Source: Aquitalea palustris
GTDB taxonomy: Bacteria; Pseudomonadota; Gammaproteobacteria; Burkholderiales; Chromobacteriaceae
DNA length: 64,000 bases
Reading direction: 5' to 3'
NCBI RefSeq assembly: GCF_003693445.1
Contig: NZ_RFAR01000057.1
Coordinates: 20,664-84,663, forward strand
The notes beneath the pieces are model-generated. The model was given only the letters and a program-made list of their open reading frames with translations, did not search any database and was not told the DNA's origin. Both the position numbers and the translations under genes were made by a program. This document shows positions 46,726 to 55,242 of the stretch, in pieces. The stretch's first letter is position 1. The number at the start of each line of letters is the position of its first letter.

Positions 46726-49048
46726 GCGGACCTATCCTGGCCATCATGGCGGCGAACACCAGCGCCAACAGTGCGCCAATCGCCACCGTGCTGCCAATAA
46801 AGGACAACACCGGCACGCTGGAGCTGCCCAGCAAGCCAAAGCTGGTCACCGTAGCCAGATTGGCCACCACCAGTGATATCTCAACCTGCCGCTGCTCGGC
46901 ATCACTGCCCAGTTGCTGCTTGTTGGCAAAGAACAATGCGTAGTTGGAGCCGATGGCCACCACCAGCAACAGGCCTACCAGATGCAGTATGGTCAGCTGG
47001 ATGCCGCAAGCGTCCAGAATGGCCACCGTGCACAGCACGGCACAGCCCAGCGGAATGGTGACGCGCACCGCCTGCCGCCAGCCACAACTCACGCACAGCA
47101 GCAACAGGATGGCCAGGCTGCCCAGCGAAGAGAACAACAGCGCTTCGTGGGTGTAGCTATCGAAAATGGCGGTAGTTTCTTCCAGGAGATCAATCACCGT
47201 CACCTGGCCCAGCTGCTGTGCCGCCAGCGCTGCCCGGACCTTGTCCAGGGCAATGGTTTCACCGCTGGCTGGCTTCAGCGGCAGCAGCACCAGATAACTA
47301 TCCGCCCGGCGGATCAGCATGGAGTCCAGCAATACGCTGGCCGCACTGCCCTGCAGGCTTTGCCGCTGCAATAGCGGCTGGCTGCGGGCACGCTCGAGAT
47401 CGGCCAGGAAACCCGATAACTGATCAGCCTCAAGCGGCATGCCCTGCAAGGCCAGGCGCAGGCGTCGCTCGGCCTCGGCCGGCGCCGGCAGGCTGGCCTG
47501 CCGTGCCCGCTGCGTGGCGATGCTGGGCAACAGTTCGTCCGGGCTATGGAAGCCGCCGATGATGTTTTGCCGGCTTAGCTGCTGCAATACCGCACGGGTG
47601 CGTTCGGCCAGCTGCAGCGCAGTCTGCTGATCCGGTGCGCTGAAGCTGGCGACATAGCGCATGTCGTTGCCACCCAGATCACCACGCAGTTCGGCATCCA
47701 GCTTGTTTTGTGCGGCCGAGGTGGAGCTAAGCGCATTGAGCTGGCGGCTCCAGATATCCTGCTGATGCAAGACCAGCACCGCCACCGCGGCCAGCAAGGC
47801 CACGGCCATCAGCCAGCGCAGCCGGGTCAGGCCATCCAGAATCTTTTGCAACAGCAGGCCCGGACGCTGCAAGTCGCGCAGATTGAGCTGCTGCGGCATC
47901 AAACCGGGCAGGATGTAACGGGTAACCAGTGCCGCCGTCAGCAGGCCGCTGATGGAGTACAGGCCCAGCTGTGACAGGCCGGGGAAACTGGAGCACATCA
48001 AGGCGGCAAATCCGGTGGCCGAGGTCAGCACGCCCAGCCGCATGGTGCGCCAGAAGTGGGAAGGGTTCTTGCCACCGGCACGCTGGATGAACAGGTAGAT
48101 CGAGTAGTCCACCGCCTCGCCGATCAGCGTGGTGCCAAAGCCCAGGGTGAGGCCATGCACATGACCAAAGCCCAGGCTGACGCTGGCAATCCCCACCAGC
48201 GCCCCGGACACCACCGGAATCAGCCCCAGCAGCAATAGCGGCAGCGAGCGATACACCAGCAGCAACAGCGCCACCACCAGCAGGCTGCCCATGATGGCCA
48301 GCCGCTCCACTTCGCTCTGGATGATGTTGCGCGAGGCCACCGAAATGACACTGGTGCCGCTCATCACCAGCCGGCTATCGGCATGGCGGCCGGGCAGGCT
48401 GGCAAAAGTCTGCTTCACTTCCTCCAGCGCAGCCGCCTGGGCGTCGGTATTCAGGCCGGATTCGCTCAGCTGCAGCAGCAACACCGCCCGCTTGCCATCA
48501 CGCGACACCCAGATGTCGTCGCTGCTGGCCGGCTGGCTTTCGCCAATGAACTGATCGAGGATGTGCAGGGTTTCGCCCGTGGGATCGCGGGGCAGGATTT
48601 TCTTGACGATCAGCCCGGCATCGCCAGACATCGCATCCAGCGTGCCCTGAATGGCCTCGTGCAAACCGGGCGCGGTAAAGCGCTGCGGGGTGACGGCGGG
48701 GCTGAGCAGGTAGCGGTTGTCAAAGAAATAGCGTTGATCGCGCTGCTGGGTCTGGGCATCGCCGTTCTGTACCGAGGTAAAGCGCGGGTTATGTGCCAGC
48801 TTGCTTACCAGCAAACGGGACAGCCGGCCGCGTTCGGCCTCGTCCGCGCCTTCGATACCCACCAGCACGATGCGGGCGATGGCGCCATCGCGCAGCTGGT
48901 CGATCAGCATTTGCTGGCGCGCGCTGGGCAGCTTGGGCATGAAGGCGGACAGGTCGGCCACGAAACGGGTCTGGCTGATCACCAGCACCGAGCCCAGCAT
49001 CAGCGCCAGCCACAAGCCCAGCGCCAGTTTATGGAGGCGAATCTTCAT
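46709..49048 (-). CDS. MMPL-family RND exporter
   Basis: 779 aa. A first membrane helix, a large periplasmic domain (about 30-250), a five- to six-helix block (YRSLPLLLLGLIPVVSGALV), a second periplasmic domain (about 425-630) and a second helix block (LLFSSLGSLAILLLLCVSCG) give the RND/MMPL layout. GEAVDYSIYLFIQR carries the transmembrane acidic and Tyr residues typical of MMPL proteins. In aryl polyene clusters it probably moves the lipid-linked pigment out of the inner membrane. Its ATG overlaps the LolA-like gene stop (TAATG). Confidence 0.9.
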   Translation of the reverse strand: MKIRLHKLALGLWLALMLGSVLVISQTRFVADLSAFMPKLPSARQQMLIDQLRDGAIARIVLVGIEGADEAERGRLSRLLVSKLAHNPRFTSVQNGDAQTQQRDQRYFFDNRYLLSPAVTPQRFTAPGLHEAIQGTLDAMSGDAGLIVKKILPRDPTGETLHILDQFIGESQPASSDDIWVSRDGKRAVLLLQLSESGLNTDAQAAALEEVKQTFASLPGRHADSRLVMSGTSVISVASRNIIQSEVERLAIMGSLLVVALLLLVYRSLPLLLLGLIPVVSGALVGIASVSLGFGHVHGLTLGFGTTLIGEAVDYSIYLFIQRAGGKNPSHFWRTMRLGVLTSATGFAALMCSSFPGLSQLGLYSISGLLTAALVTRYILPGLMPQQLNLRDLQRPGLLLQKILDGLTRLRWLMAVALLAAVAVLVLHQQDIWSRQLNALSSTSAAQNKLDAELRGDLGGNDMRYVASFSAPDQQTALQLAERTRAVLQQLSRQNIIGGFHSPDELLPSIATQRARQASLPAPAEAERRLRLALQGMPLEADQLSGFLADLERARSQPLLQRQSLQGSAASVLLDSMLIRRADSYLVLLPLKPASGETIALDKVRAALAAQQLGQVTVIDLLEETTAIFDSYTHEALLFSSLGSLAILLLLCVSCGWRQAVRVTIPLGCAVLCTVAILDACGIQLTILHLVGLLLVVAIGSNYALFFANKQQLGSDAEQRQVEISLVVANLATVTSFGLLGSSSVPVLSFIGSTVAIGALLALVFAAMMARIGPRALPR

Positions 49049-49635
49049 TATTTGGTGCTGGTACTGGTAATGGTCATTTCCGAGCGGTCACCATCAGCCT
49101 GCAGGAATTCGATGGTCCGCACCTGGGCGTGGCCACCGGCAATGCGGATCTGGCTGATCACCTTCTGCATGCGCGGCTGCAGCGGGGTCAGGTTGAGCTG
49201 CCACTGCTCGCTGCCGCCAGACAGCGCGGCGCTGTAATAGCGCTCCAGCGCACTGCGGTCGCCAGAGAGCGTGGCGCGCACGCTTTCGACAAAGGCCGAC
49301 ACTTCCGGGCGATCCGCCAGGTTAACGCTCATCTTGCGACCATCGCTGCGCTCCAGCGTCAGCTTGTTGCCTTCCAGCACCACCGCTTCCGGCTTGGGCT
49401 TGAGCGTGCGCTTTTCCAGGCGGTCGGGCGCGGTAAAGGCCAGCTCGCCCGAAGACTCCAGCGGCTGCTTCAGCATGGCGATGTACTTCTTTTCCACAAA
49501 GGTGGCCGTGCCGGCTTTTTTCTGGCCCAGTTGCTGCATCAGATCTGCCAGCGACCAATCCGCCGCCAGGCTGCAACTGGCAGCCAACAGCAACAGCAGT
49601 CCGCCCAGGGTCTTGCTCATGATGGTTACACGCAT
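49048..49635 (-). CDS. LolA-like outer-membrane lipoprotein carrier protein
   Basis: About 195 aa; ATG 49635 or 49620 are both possible and neither has a strong ribosome site. A signal peptide (SKTLGGLLLLLAAS) is followed by a LolA-fold sequence: FVEKKYIAMLKQPLESSGEL, FTAPDRLEKRTLKP and FVESVRATLSGDRSAL. It would act in the periplasm, handing a hydrophobic cargo, here perhaps the pigment lipid, between the MMPL exporter and the outer membrane. It is coupled to the exporter gene (TAATG). Confidence 0.85.
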   Translation of the reverse strand: MRVTIMSKTLGGLLLLLAASCSLAADWSLADLMQQLGQKKAGTATFVEKKYIAMLKQPLESSGELAFTAPDRLEKRTLKPKPEAVVLEGNKLTLERSDGRKMSVNLADRPEVSAFVESVRATLSGDRSALERYYSAALSGGSEQWQLNLTPLQPRMQKVISQIRIAGGHAQVRTIEFLQADGDRSEMTITSTSTK

Positions 49636-49642
49636 GGTCTGT

Positions 49643-50566
49643 CTAGCTTTCATCCCAAAAATCGTAAAAATTGAACCAGTTGAACGGGTAGGCGCGGCAA
49701 TGCCGCTCCAGCGCCGCAACATACTTGTCCAGCAATGCCTCGCCCGCAGCTGCACGCTGTTGCCGCGTCACGCCGGAAAAATCCTCCAGCAGCTCGAAAT
49801 GCACACGGTAGCGGTTGCCACCCAGATAGATGCCGGCCATGAAATACACCGGATGGCGCAACATCGCCGCCATGCGGAAAGGACCACTGGGGAAACGGGC
49901 CGGCGCACCCAGTAGCTGGCGGCTGAGATAGTGGTCGGGGCCGGCGGCGCGGTCAGCCAGAATGCCCACCAGCGCGCCGTCCTCCAGCCGCTGATGCACC
50001 TTGAGCATGGCGTCCATGGTGCCCAGCGCAATGATGTCTGGTGCGGCAGCCGGGTTGATGGCCTGCAGCGCCTGATTGATCTGCCGGGCGTTTTCCGGAT
50101 ACATCGCCATGCTCATCTGCAGCTCGGGCCGGCTGCGCGCCATGGCACGCAACACCTCGAAACTGCCCAGATGCGCGCCGAACAACAGCACGCCCTGCCC
50201 GCTATCGCAGTGATGATGCAGTGCATCCACCCCGGACAGATCGATCTGGAAGTCATCAAAACGGTCGCGCAGCAGATACACCCGGTCGTGGATGGTGCTG
50301 GCGAAACTCAGCACATGGTAGTAAATCTCGCGCCAGCGCGGTGGCCGCCCCAGGCTGCGCCGCAGGTAGCTGCGCGAAGCCTGCCGTGCCTTGCTGGCAA
50401 ACAGCATGAAATAAAACGCAATGCCATACAACACCAGCCGCGAACTGCGCCGCCCCAAGAGGCAGGACAAAGTGGACATGATGCGCAGCCAGAAGCGGTT
50501 GCCACGCTCGCGCTGCCGCATCCACTGCGGACTGTCCGGCGATGGGGTGGCGGCGGAATCGCTCAC
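49643..50566 (-). CDS. LpxL/HtrB-family acyltransferase
   Basis: 307 aa from a GTG whose GTGA overlaps the dehydratase stop. An N-terminal hydrophobic helix (LVLYGIAFYFMLFAS) precedes the lysophospholipid/lipid A acyltransferase domain with the HX4E motif in LFGAHLGSFEVL, then GILADRAAG and FPSGPFRMAAML. Such proteins transfer acyl-ACP chains onto lipids at the inner membrane; here it probably joins the polyene or a fatty acid to the anchor. It is the second acyltransferase type in the cluster, besides the PlsC-type at 38960. Confidence 0.87.
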   Translation of the reverse strand: MSDSAATPSPDSPQWMRQRERGNRFWLRIMSTLSCLLGRRSSRLVLYGIAFYFMLFASKARQASRSYLRRSLGRPPRWREIYYHVLSFASTIHDRVYLLRDRFDDFQIDLSGVDALHHHCDSGQGVLLFGAHLGSFEVLRAMARSRPELQMSMAMYPENARQINQALQAINPAAAPDIIALGTMDAMLKVHQRLEDGALVGILADRAAGPDHYLSRQLLGAPARFPSGPFRMAAMLRHPVYFMAGIYLGGNRYRVHFELLEDFSGVTRQQRAAAGEALLDKYVAALERHCRAYPFNWFNFYDFWDES

Positions 50567-50862
50567 GCCAGCGGCTCCGGCGTGATGATGAACTTGCCAT
50601 CGGCCACTTTGCGTTCGCCATGCAAGATGGTGAACACCACCATGGCAGCGTCTTGCCGGTATGCGATGTGCAGCGCTTCACCCGGCGTCACCGGGCTATG
50701 GAACTTGGCCAGCGCCAGGCCGCAGAGCAGCACGCCGCAGGCTTGTTCGATCACCATTTGGGCCTGATCCAGCAACACCACCCCAGGCAGGATGGGGCGA
50801 CCGGGAAAATGCCCGGCATAAGCCGGATGATCAGCGGGAATACTGAGCATGGCGTAGTCCAT
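50563..50862 (-). CDS. Small hotdog dehydratase, ApeI-like
   Basis: 99 aa. The whole protein is a hotdog fold around HPAYAGHFPGRPILPGVVLL, giving the FabA/FabZ-type catalytic His; Asp replaces Glu later in the helix (LLDQAQ). Its size fits ApeI, which forms a heterodimeric dehydratase with ApeP in studied aryl polyene systems. It sits 2 bp after the AMP-ligase gene and overlaps the acyltransferase gene. Confidence 0.85.
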   Translation of the reverse strand: MDYAMLSIPADHPAYAGHFPGRPILPGVVLLDQAQMVIEQACGVLLCGLALAKFHSPVTPGEALHIAYRQDAAMVVFTILHGERKVADGKFIITPEPLA

Positions 50863-50864
50863 GA

Positions 50865-52211
50865 CTAGCTCCGTCCGGGAAGATGTTGTGCCAGCAGCGC
50901 CTGCAGCGTGCGGGCCAGTATCTTGCCATTGCCATCACGCGGCAGCGCATCGACAAACACGATGTGGCGCGGCAGGAAGACCGAATCCACATGCAGCCGC
51001 AAACCGGCCAGGATGGTGGCGCGATCCAGTGCCGGGGCCACCACAAAGGCCACCAGCCGTTCGACCTCTTCCCCGTCCTGGCGTTCGGGCAGGCAGAACA
51101 CACCATCGACCACGCCGGGCAGACCGGTCAGCGCGGCATTGAGAAAGGACAGCGAGCTGCGCTTGCCAGCCACATTGATCATATTGGCCTTGCGGTCCAG
51201 CAAGCGGAAGGTGCGGGCGTCATGCAGCTCGACCGTATCGTTAAGCATCTGCGGTGTTTCATAGACCTCCCCCACCGCCCATACCTCATCATCACGCTGC
51301 TCCAGCGTAATGCCTTGCAAGGTCTGCCAGTCGCTCTCCAGATCGGGCTGGCGGGTCGCCACCTGGCCGGTCTCGGTCGAGCCATAGATTTCCAGTATCG
51401 GGCAAGCCAGCTGGCGGCGGGCTTGGGCCGCCAGTTCGGTCGATAGCGGCGCGGTGGCCGACAGCACCACGGCGATGTCGGGCAGCACAATGCCGGCCTC
51501 CAGCAATTTGCGCAGATGAAACGGAGTAATCACCAACAGGCGCGGTGCAGGCAGCTCGGCCAGTGCGCTGGCGATATCGGCAGGGAAAAACGGAATACGC
51601 GTCGACATCCGTCCGCCAGCCAGAATGGGCAGCAATACACTGGATTCCAAGCCATACATATGCCGGATCGGCACCGTCCCCACCACCGAGCAGGCCGCGC
51701 CAGCCACGCCCCAGACTCGCTCGGCACCCGCCAGGATCGCCAGCTGCAAGCGGCCAAAGGTCTTGAAGTGCGGCATCGGCGCACCGGTGGAACCAGAGGT
51801 GTACATGCAGGCCACGCGCTGCTCAAAGGGGATGTGCGGCATGGCGGTGGCATCCATGGCGGGGTCAGCCGGCAAGGTGTCCACCCGGAAATACGGCAAG
51901 GTTTCCAGCGGGCTCTGCGCTTGATCACCCAGCACCAACAAGCCTGGCTGCACCGCCGCCACCGCAGCGATATGCTCTGGCGCGGCAGAGTTGGGCAGCA
52001 CGGTCAGCATGCCACGGGCGATGGCGGCGAACAGTGTCACCGCAAACCAGTAGCGGTCGGTACACATATTCAGCACCCGCTCGCGCTCGGGCAGCGCGGC
52101 GGCCAGTGTCAGCACCTGACGGTAAAAGGCAGCCCGATCGATGCTGACGCCATTGTGGAAGGCAAACGGGGCGCTGCTATCGCTAGCGGGAAGAAGTGGT
52201 ATCAGGGTCAT
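50865..52211 (-). CDS. Aryl-AMP ligase (acyl-CoA synthetase family), ApeH-like
   Basis: 448 aa, somewhat short for the ANL superfamily. Adenylation motifs are present: the P-loop-like MYTSGSTGAPMPHFK, EIYGSTETGQVA, DRKANMINVAGKRS and the catalytic Lys in RDGNGKILART near the C terminus. It should activate the hydroxybenzoate starter as an adenylate and load it on an ACP, as ApeH does with 4-hydroxybenzoate. The presence of a chorismatase gene at 54191 suggests that substrate here may be 3-hydroxybenzoate. Two bases separate it from the dehydratase gene. Confidence 0.88.
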   Translation of the reverse strand: MTLIPLLPASDSSAPFAFHNGVSIDRAAFYRQVLTLAAALPERERVLNMCTDRYWFAVTLFAAIARGMLTVLPNSAAPEHIAAVAAVQPGLLVLGDQAQSPLETLPYFRVDTLPADPAMDATAMPHIPFEQRVACMYTSGSTGAPMPHFKTFGRLQLAILAGAERVWGVAGAACSVVGTVPIRHMYGLESSVLLPILAGGRMSTRIPFFPADIASALAELPAPRLLVITPFHLRKLLEAGIVLPDIAVVLSATAPLSTELAAQARRQLACPILEIYGSTETGQVATRQPDLESDWQTLQGITLEQRDDEVWAVGEVYETPQMLNDTVELHDARTFRLLDRKANMINVAGKRSSLSFLNAALTGLPGVVDGVFCLPERQDGEEVERLVAFVVAPALDRATILAGLRLHVDSVFLPRHIVFVDALPRDGNGKILARTLQALLAQHLPGRS

Positions 52212-52244
52212 GGGCAGATCAGTATGGACTGCGGCAACGTGGCT

Positions 52245-52901
52245 TTAGTCAGCGGCATTGCGGCACTGCGTGTATTTTCGGTAGGACTGGATGGTCTGGG
52301 CAATGCTGAAGGGCGGACCATCCGGCAATACCAGCTGACGCACCAGATACTCGCCACCAAACATCAGCCCCAGCGACACCGGCGTCAGCACGGCGGCAAA
52401 CAGCGCCCAGTAGGCCTGTGGAGCCAGTGCGAACAAGGACAGCGACAACAGCGTCGATACCGCGAAATAGATGGTCCAGGCCAGGGTTACCTTCCAGGTG
52501 TAATGGAAGTAGCCCGCATCCAGCGGCACGGCAATGGCGATTTTGGCAATGCGCGAGCACAGGGCGGACTCATGCGAACCCAGCGTGCGGCCAAACATGA
52601 TGCCCAGCGCAGTCATGATTCCCGCATGCTGCAACAGGTAGAACCAGGCGGCATGGGCCAGCAACTGCTGCAGATTCAGTGCAATTGCCAGCAGGCCGCC
52701 CAGACACAGCAGCATGGCAGGCAAACGAAAGGAGGAATTCCAGCTGGCGCCCAGCAAGGCCATGGTCAGCGGGGCCGCGCCCAACACCACGGCATAGGCT
52801 GGCGGATGGGGCGAAGAAGAAGCCAGATAATCCAGTACCACATACACCAGTGCGACGACAGCCAGCAAAACCAGGCGCAGTTTGCGCCACAGCCCGGTCA
52901 T
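52245..52901 (-). CDS. Polytopic membrane protein (COG4648-like) of the pigment cluster
   Basis: 218 aa with about six or seven hydrophobic helices (LVLLAVVALVYVVLDYLASS; LPAMLLCLGGLLAIALNL) and few charged loops. It resembles the uncharacterised membrane protein that recurs in aryl polyene clusters between ACP and ligase genes. A transport or assembly role at the inner membrane is possible but unproven. It overlaps the ACP gene by 4 bp (ATGA). Confidence 0.8.
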   Translation of the reverse strand: MTGLWRKLRLVLLAVVALVYVVLDYLASSSPHPPAYAVVLGAAPLTMALLGASWNSSFRLPAMLLCLGGLLAIALNLQQLLAHAAWFYLLQHAGIMTALGIMFGRTLGSHESALCSRIAKIAIAVPLDAGYFHYTWKVTLAWTIYFAVSTLLSLSLFALAPQAYWALFAAVLTPVSLGLMFGGEYLVRQLVLPDGPPFSIAQTIQSYRKYTQCRNAAD

Positions 52902-53188
52902 TTGCTGCGATGCTCGCGAATATAAGCCGCCAATTTGCGCAGCGAGGCAAAAATGGTGGAATTATCTTCGTTATCCGCCTTCATCTGTACGCCATATTGC
53001 TTCGACATGACCAGCGCTATTTCCAGGATGTCGATCGAATCAATACCCAATTCATCGCCATACAAAGGCGCGTCCGGAACAATATCGGCCGGGGCAATGT
53101 CAAGATTCAGCGCGGAAACAATCAAGCCGGCGATTTCGCTTTCCAGCGCCAGATCCGGCTCGTTATGTGCGGAGGGTTGTTGTTCCAT
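52898..53188 (-). CDS. Acyl carrier protein, second of the cluster
   Basis: 96 aa from ATG 53188; an in-frame TTG at 53197 is less likely. The attachment serine is Ser51 in ELGIDSIDILEIAL; the helix II region is acidic as expected. It is the first gene of the 13-gene minus-strand operon and may take the aryl starter from the AMP-ligase. The promoter should lie in 53189-53428, shared with the divergent PAP2 gene. Confidence 0.9.
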   Translation of the reverse strand: MEQQPSAHNEPDLALESEIAGLIVSALNLDIAPADIVPDAPLYGDELGIDSIDILEIALVMSKQYGVQMKADNEDNSTIFASLRKLAAYIREHRSK

Positions 53189-53428
53189 GATTTGCAATAA
53201 TAGTGTCAGGTTTGAGGAAATTGCCGGTAATCGCCAATGTCACACAGTTTCGGTATCATCGCCGCTCAAATTAAGCAGCACACGCGAGATGTTGATTGGC
53301 GCCGCACTTTCACAGGGGCGCAACAGGCATTACCAGCGGCAAAAATAATGAAGCGCGAGTATAACAATATGCCTGCCTGCTTGCCACACGACAAAAGCAG
53401 CTAATCCCAGCGATATCAAGGAGGTGTT

Positions 53429-54112
53429 TTGAACGAGGCCGCGACAAACAGCCGCAGCAAAGCCGGCATTCTGAATACGGTGCTGACCCGTTTCTGGTTC
53501 AAGATGTTCGGCACCATGGGTTTTACCCTGGTTTTTTTTGTCGCCTACGTTTATCTGCTGAGGCATCCGGCCTCGTCGGTGACCATTGTTCCGGCAACCA
53601 GACTCGATGCACTGCTCGGTTTTCAGCCCTGGGCCTTGCCGATCTATCTATCACTGTGGTGCTATGTTTCGCTGCCGCCGGTATTGATGAATTCGCGGCG
53701 GGAAATCGTGGCCTATGGCTGGCGTGTGGCACTGCCCTGCCTGCTGGGCTTGGCGGTTTTTTACTGCTGGCCCAATGCCATCGCCCCACCGGCCATCGAC
53801 TGGACGCGCTACCCGGCCGTGGCTTTCCTGAAAAACGTCGACACCGCCGGCAATGCCTTTCCCTCGCTGCATGTTGCCACCGCCGTGTTCTCTGCCGTGT
53901 GGCTGCACTGGCGACTGCGTCTGCTGCAATGGCATTCCGCCTGGCGATGGTTCAACCTTGGCTGGTGCCTGGCCATTGCCTACTCCACCATGGCGGTCAA
54001 GCAGCATGTGGCACTCGACGTACTGGGCGGCACCCTGCTGGGCCTGGCTTCGGCCTGGGCCTGCGGGCTGCAAGCACATGCCAGCCGCCACTGGCAGACC
54101 GATCAGCCGTAG
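53429..54112 (+). CDS. PAP2-superfamily membrane phosphatase
   Basis: 227 aa from TTG 53429, unusual but decided by AAGGAGG at 53418-53424; no ATG is nearby. Six hydrophobic segments carry the phosphatase motifs in NAFPSLHVATA and MAVKQHVALDVLGG (His and Asp of the third motif). It resembles the inositol-phosphorylceramide-synthase/PAP2-like branch and may dephosphorylate a lipid carrier or move a phospho-headgroup. It is divergent from the main pigment operon and 78 bp before the chorismatase gene. Confidence 0.82.
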   Translation: MNEAATNSRSKAGILNTVLTRFWFKMFGTMGFTLVFFVAYVYLLRHPASSVTIVPATRLDALLGFQPWALPIYLSLWCYVSLPPVLMNSRREIVAYGWRVALPCLLGLAVFYCWPNAIAPPAIDWTRYPAVAFLKNVDTAGNAFPSLHVATAVFSAVWLHWRLRLLQWHSAWRWFNLGWCLAIAYSTMAVKQHVALDVLGGTLLGLASAWACGLQAHASRHWQTDQP

Positions 54113-54190
54113 CCGTGGTGTGGTCGCACCGGCTAGGCAGCCCTCTTAAACACTTCCATCATTCCGCAGTTAGCACGATAAGCTTGCACC

Positions 54191-55195
54191 ATGAGCCCAG
54201 ACACCCATCTGCAGTTTTACTCTTCCGACTCGTCCTCCCCGCCGCCAGCTGCCGACCATGTGCTGGGTGGCAGCCTGCTTGGCCAGGGTGGCAGCAGCAC
54301 CCAGCCCTGGCCGGTGCTGCAGGTATTGACGCCTCTGCTGGCCGACCCTGCCCAAGCGCTGCAGGAATACTGGCATAGCAATCAGCCCGTGCGCCACGGG
54401 CAGTTTCACGATGTCTGCTTTGGCAGCGATGGCCACTTGCTATACGGGGTGATCAGCCTGGATGAAGCGCTATTCGCGGACAATAGCGGCAGCGCCCTGC
54501 AGCATGCGGCGGAACAGGCTTACCGGCAGTTATTCTCCTTGCTGGAGGCCGAGGGCTGTCGCCACCTGTGGCGGGTGTGGAACTATATTCCACGCATCAA
54601 TGCCGTGGAACAGGGCATGGAACGCTACCGGCAATTCAATATCGGCCGCCACCAGGCCTTTGCCGACTTTGACCGCCCGGTGGACAGCAGCCCGGCCGCC
54701 TGCGCCCTTGGCGTGGCCGAAGGCCCCTTGGTCATTGCCTTTCTGGCGGCACGGCAAGCAACACAAGCCATCGAAAACCCGCGCCAGGTCAGCGCCTTTG
54801 CCTACCCGCAGCAATATGGCCCCCGCAGCCCCACCTTCAGCCGCGCGGCACTGGCTAATAATGGCGACCGCAGCATCCTGTTCATTTCCGGCACGGCCAG
54901 CATTGTCGGCCATCGCACGGTGCACCCGGATGATGTCCTGGCCCAGACCCGCGAGACCATTGCCAATATCGCGCTGCTGCTGGAACAGGCCAATCACCAG
55001 CAGCAGGGTCAGCCCTATACGCTGGCAGCACTGGATTATCGCGTTTACATCCGTCACGCCGCAGACTACCCGGCCGTGCAACAGACACTGGCGCAACTGA
55101 TCGGCCCCGCCATGCGCGTGGTATTCGTGCTGGCCGACATCTGCCGCGCCGACTTGCTGGTAGAGATAGAAGCCCAGGCTTTCGCCGCCCGCTAG
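54191..55195 (+). CDS. Chorismatase, FkbO/Hyg5/XanB2 family
   Basis: 334 aa, family length. Diagnostic stretches are WRVWNYIPRINAVEQGMERY, RQFNIGRHQAFADF, YGPRSPTFSRAAL and FISGTASIVGHRTVHPDDVL, which match the pteridine-dependent-deoxygenase-like (YjgF-related two-domain) chorismatases. These enzymes split chorismate to 3,4-dihydroxycyclohexadiene carboxylate (FkbO), 3-hydroxybenzoate (Hyg5) or 3- and 4-hydroxybenzoate (XanB2). Beside an aryl polyene cluster, supply of hydroxybenzoate starter is the natural role. The subtype cannot be fixed by eye. Confidence 0.87.
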   Translation: MSPDTHLQFYSSDSSSPPPAADHVLGGSLLGQGGSSTQPWPVLQVLTPLLADPAQALQEYWHSNQPVRHGQFHDVCFGSDGHLLYGVISLDEALFADNSGSALQHAAEQAYRQLFSLLEAEGCRHLWRVWNYIPRINAVEQGMERYRQFNIGRHQAFADFDRPVDSSPAACALGVAEGPLVIAFLAARQATQAIENPRQVSAFAYPQQYGPRSPTFSRAALANNGDRSILFISGTASIVGHRTVHPDDVLAQTRETIANIALLLEQANHQQQGQPYTLAALDYRVYIRHAADYPAVQQTLAQLIGPAMRVVFVLADICRADLLVEIEAQAFAAR

Positions 55196-55242
55196 CCAAG
55201 CACCGGATCAGCGCAGGCACGGCCAGCAGGAACAGTAAGAGA

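Larger units (their letters stand above)
37040..55195. other. Aryl polyene / xanthomonadin-type biosynthetic gene cluster
   Basis: Three flanking minus-strand genes (methyltransferase, glycosyltransferase, PlsC-type acyltransferase), a three-gene plus-strand operon (ACP, ketosynthase, dehydratase), a 13-gene minus-strand operon (from the ACP at 53188 down to the ketoreductase at 42026), and two plus-strand genes (PAP2 phosphatase, chorismatase). The set of paired ketosynthases, hotdog dehydratases, AMP-ligase, LolA-like protein and MMPL exporter is the hallmark of aryl polyene clusters. The chorismatase links it to the xanthomonadin branch. The product should be a membrane-bound yellow polyene ester. 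Confidence 0.88.

Noticed and set aside
51516..52925. Plus-strand open frame of about 470 codons
   Set aside because: Antisense to the AMP-ligase and membrane-protein genes; Gln/Arg/His-rich with no motif.
37040..55195. Flexirubin-type cluster
   Set aside because: The gene set overlaps, but there is no aromatic ammonia-lyase or dialkylresorcinol (DarA/DarB) pair; the chorismatase and gene order fit the aryl polyene/xanthomonadin type better.
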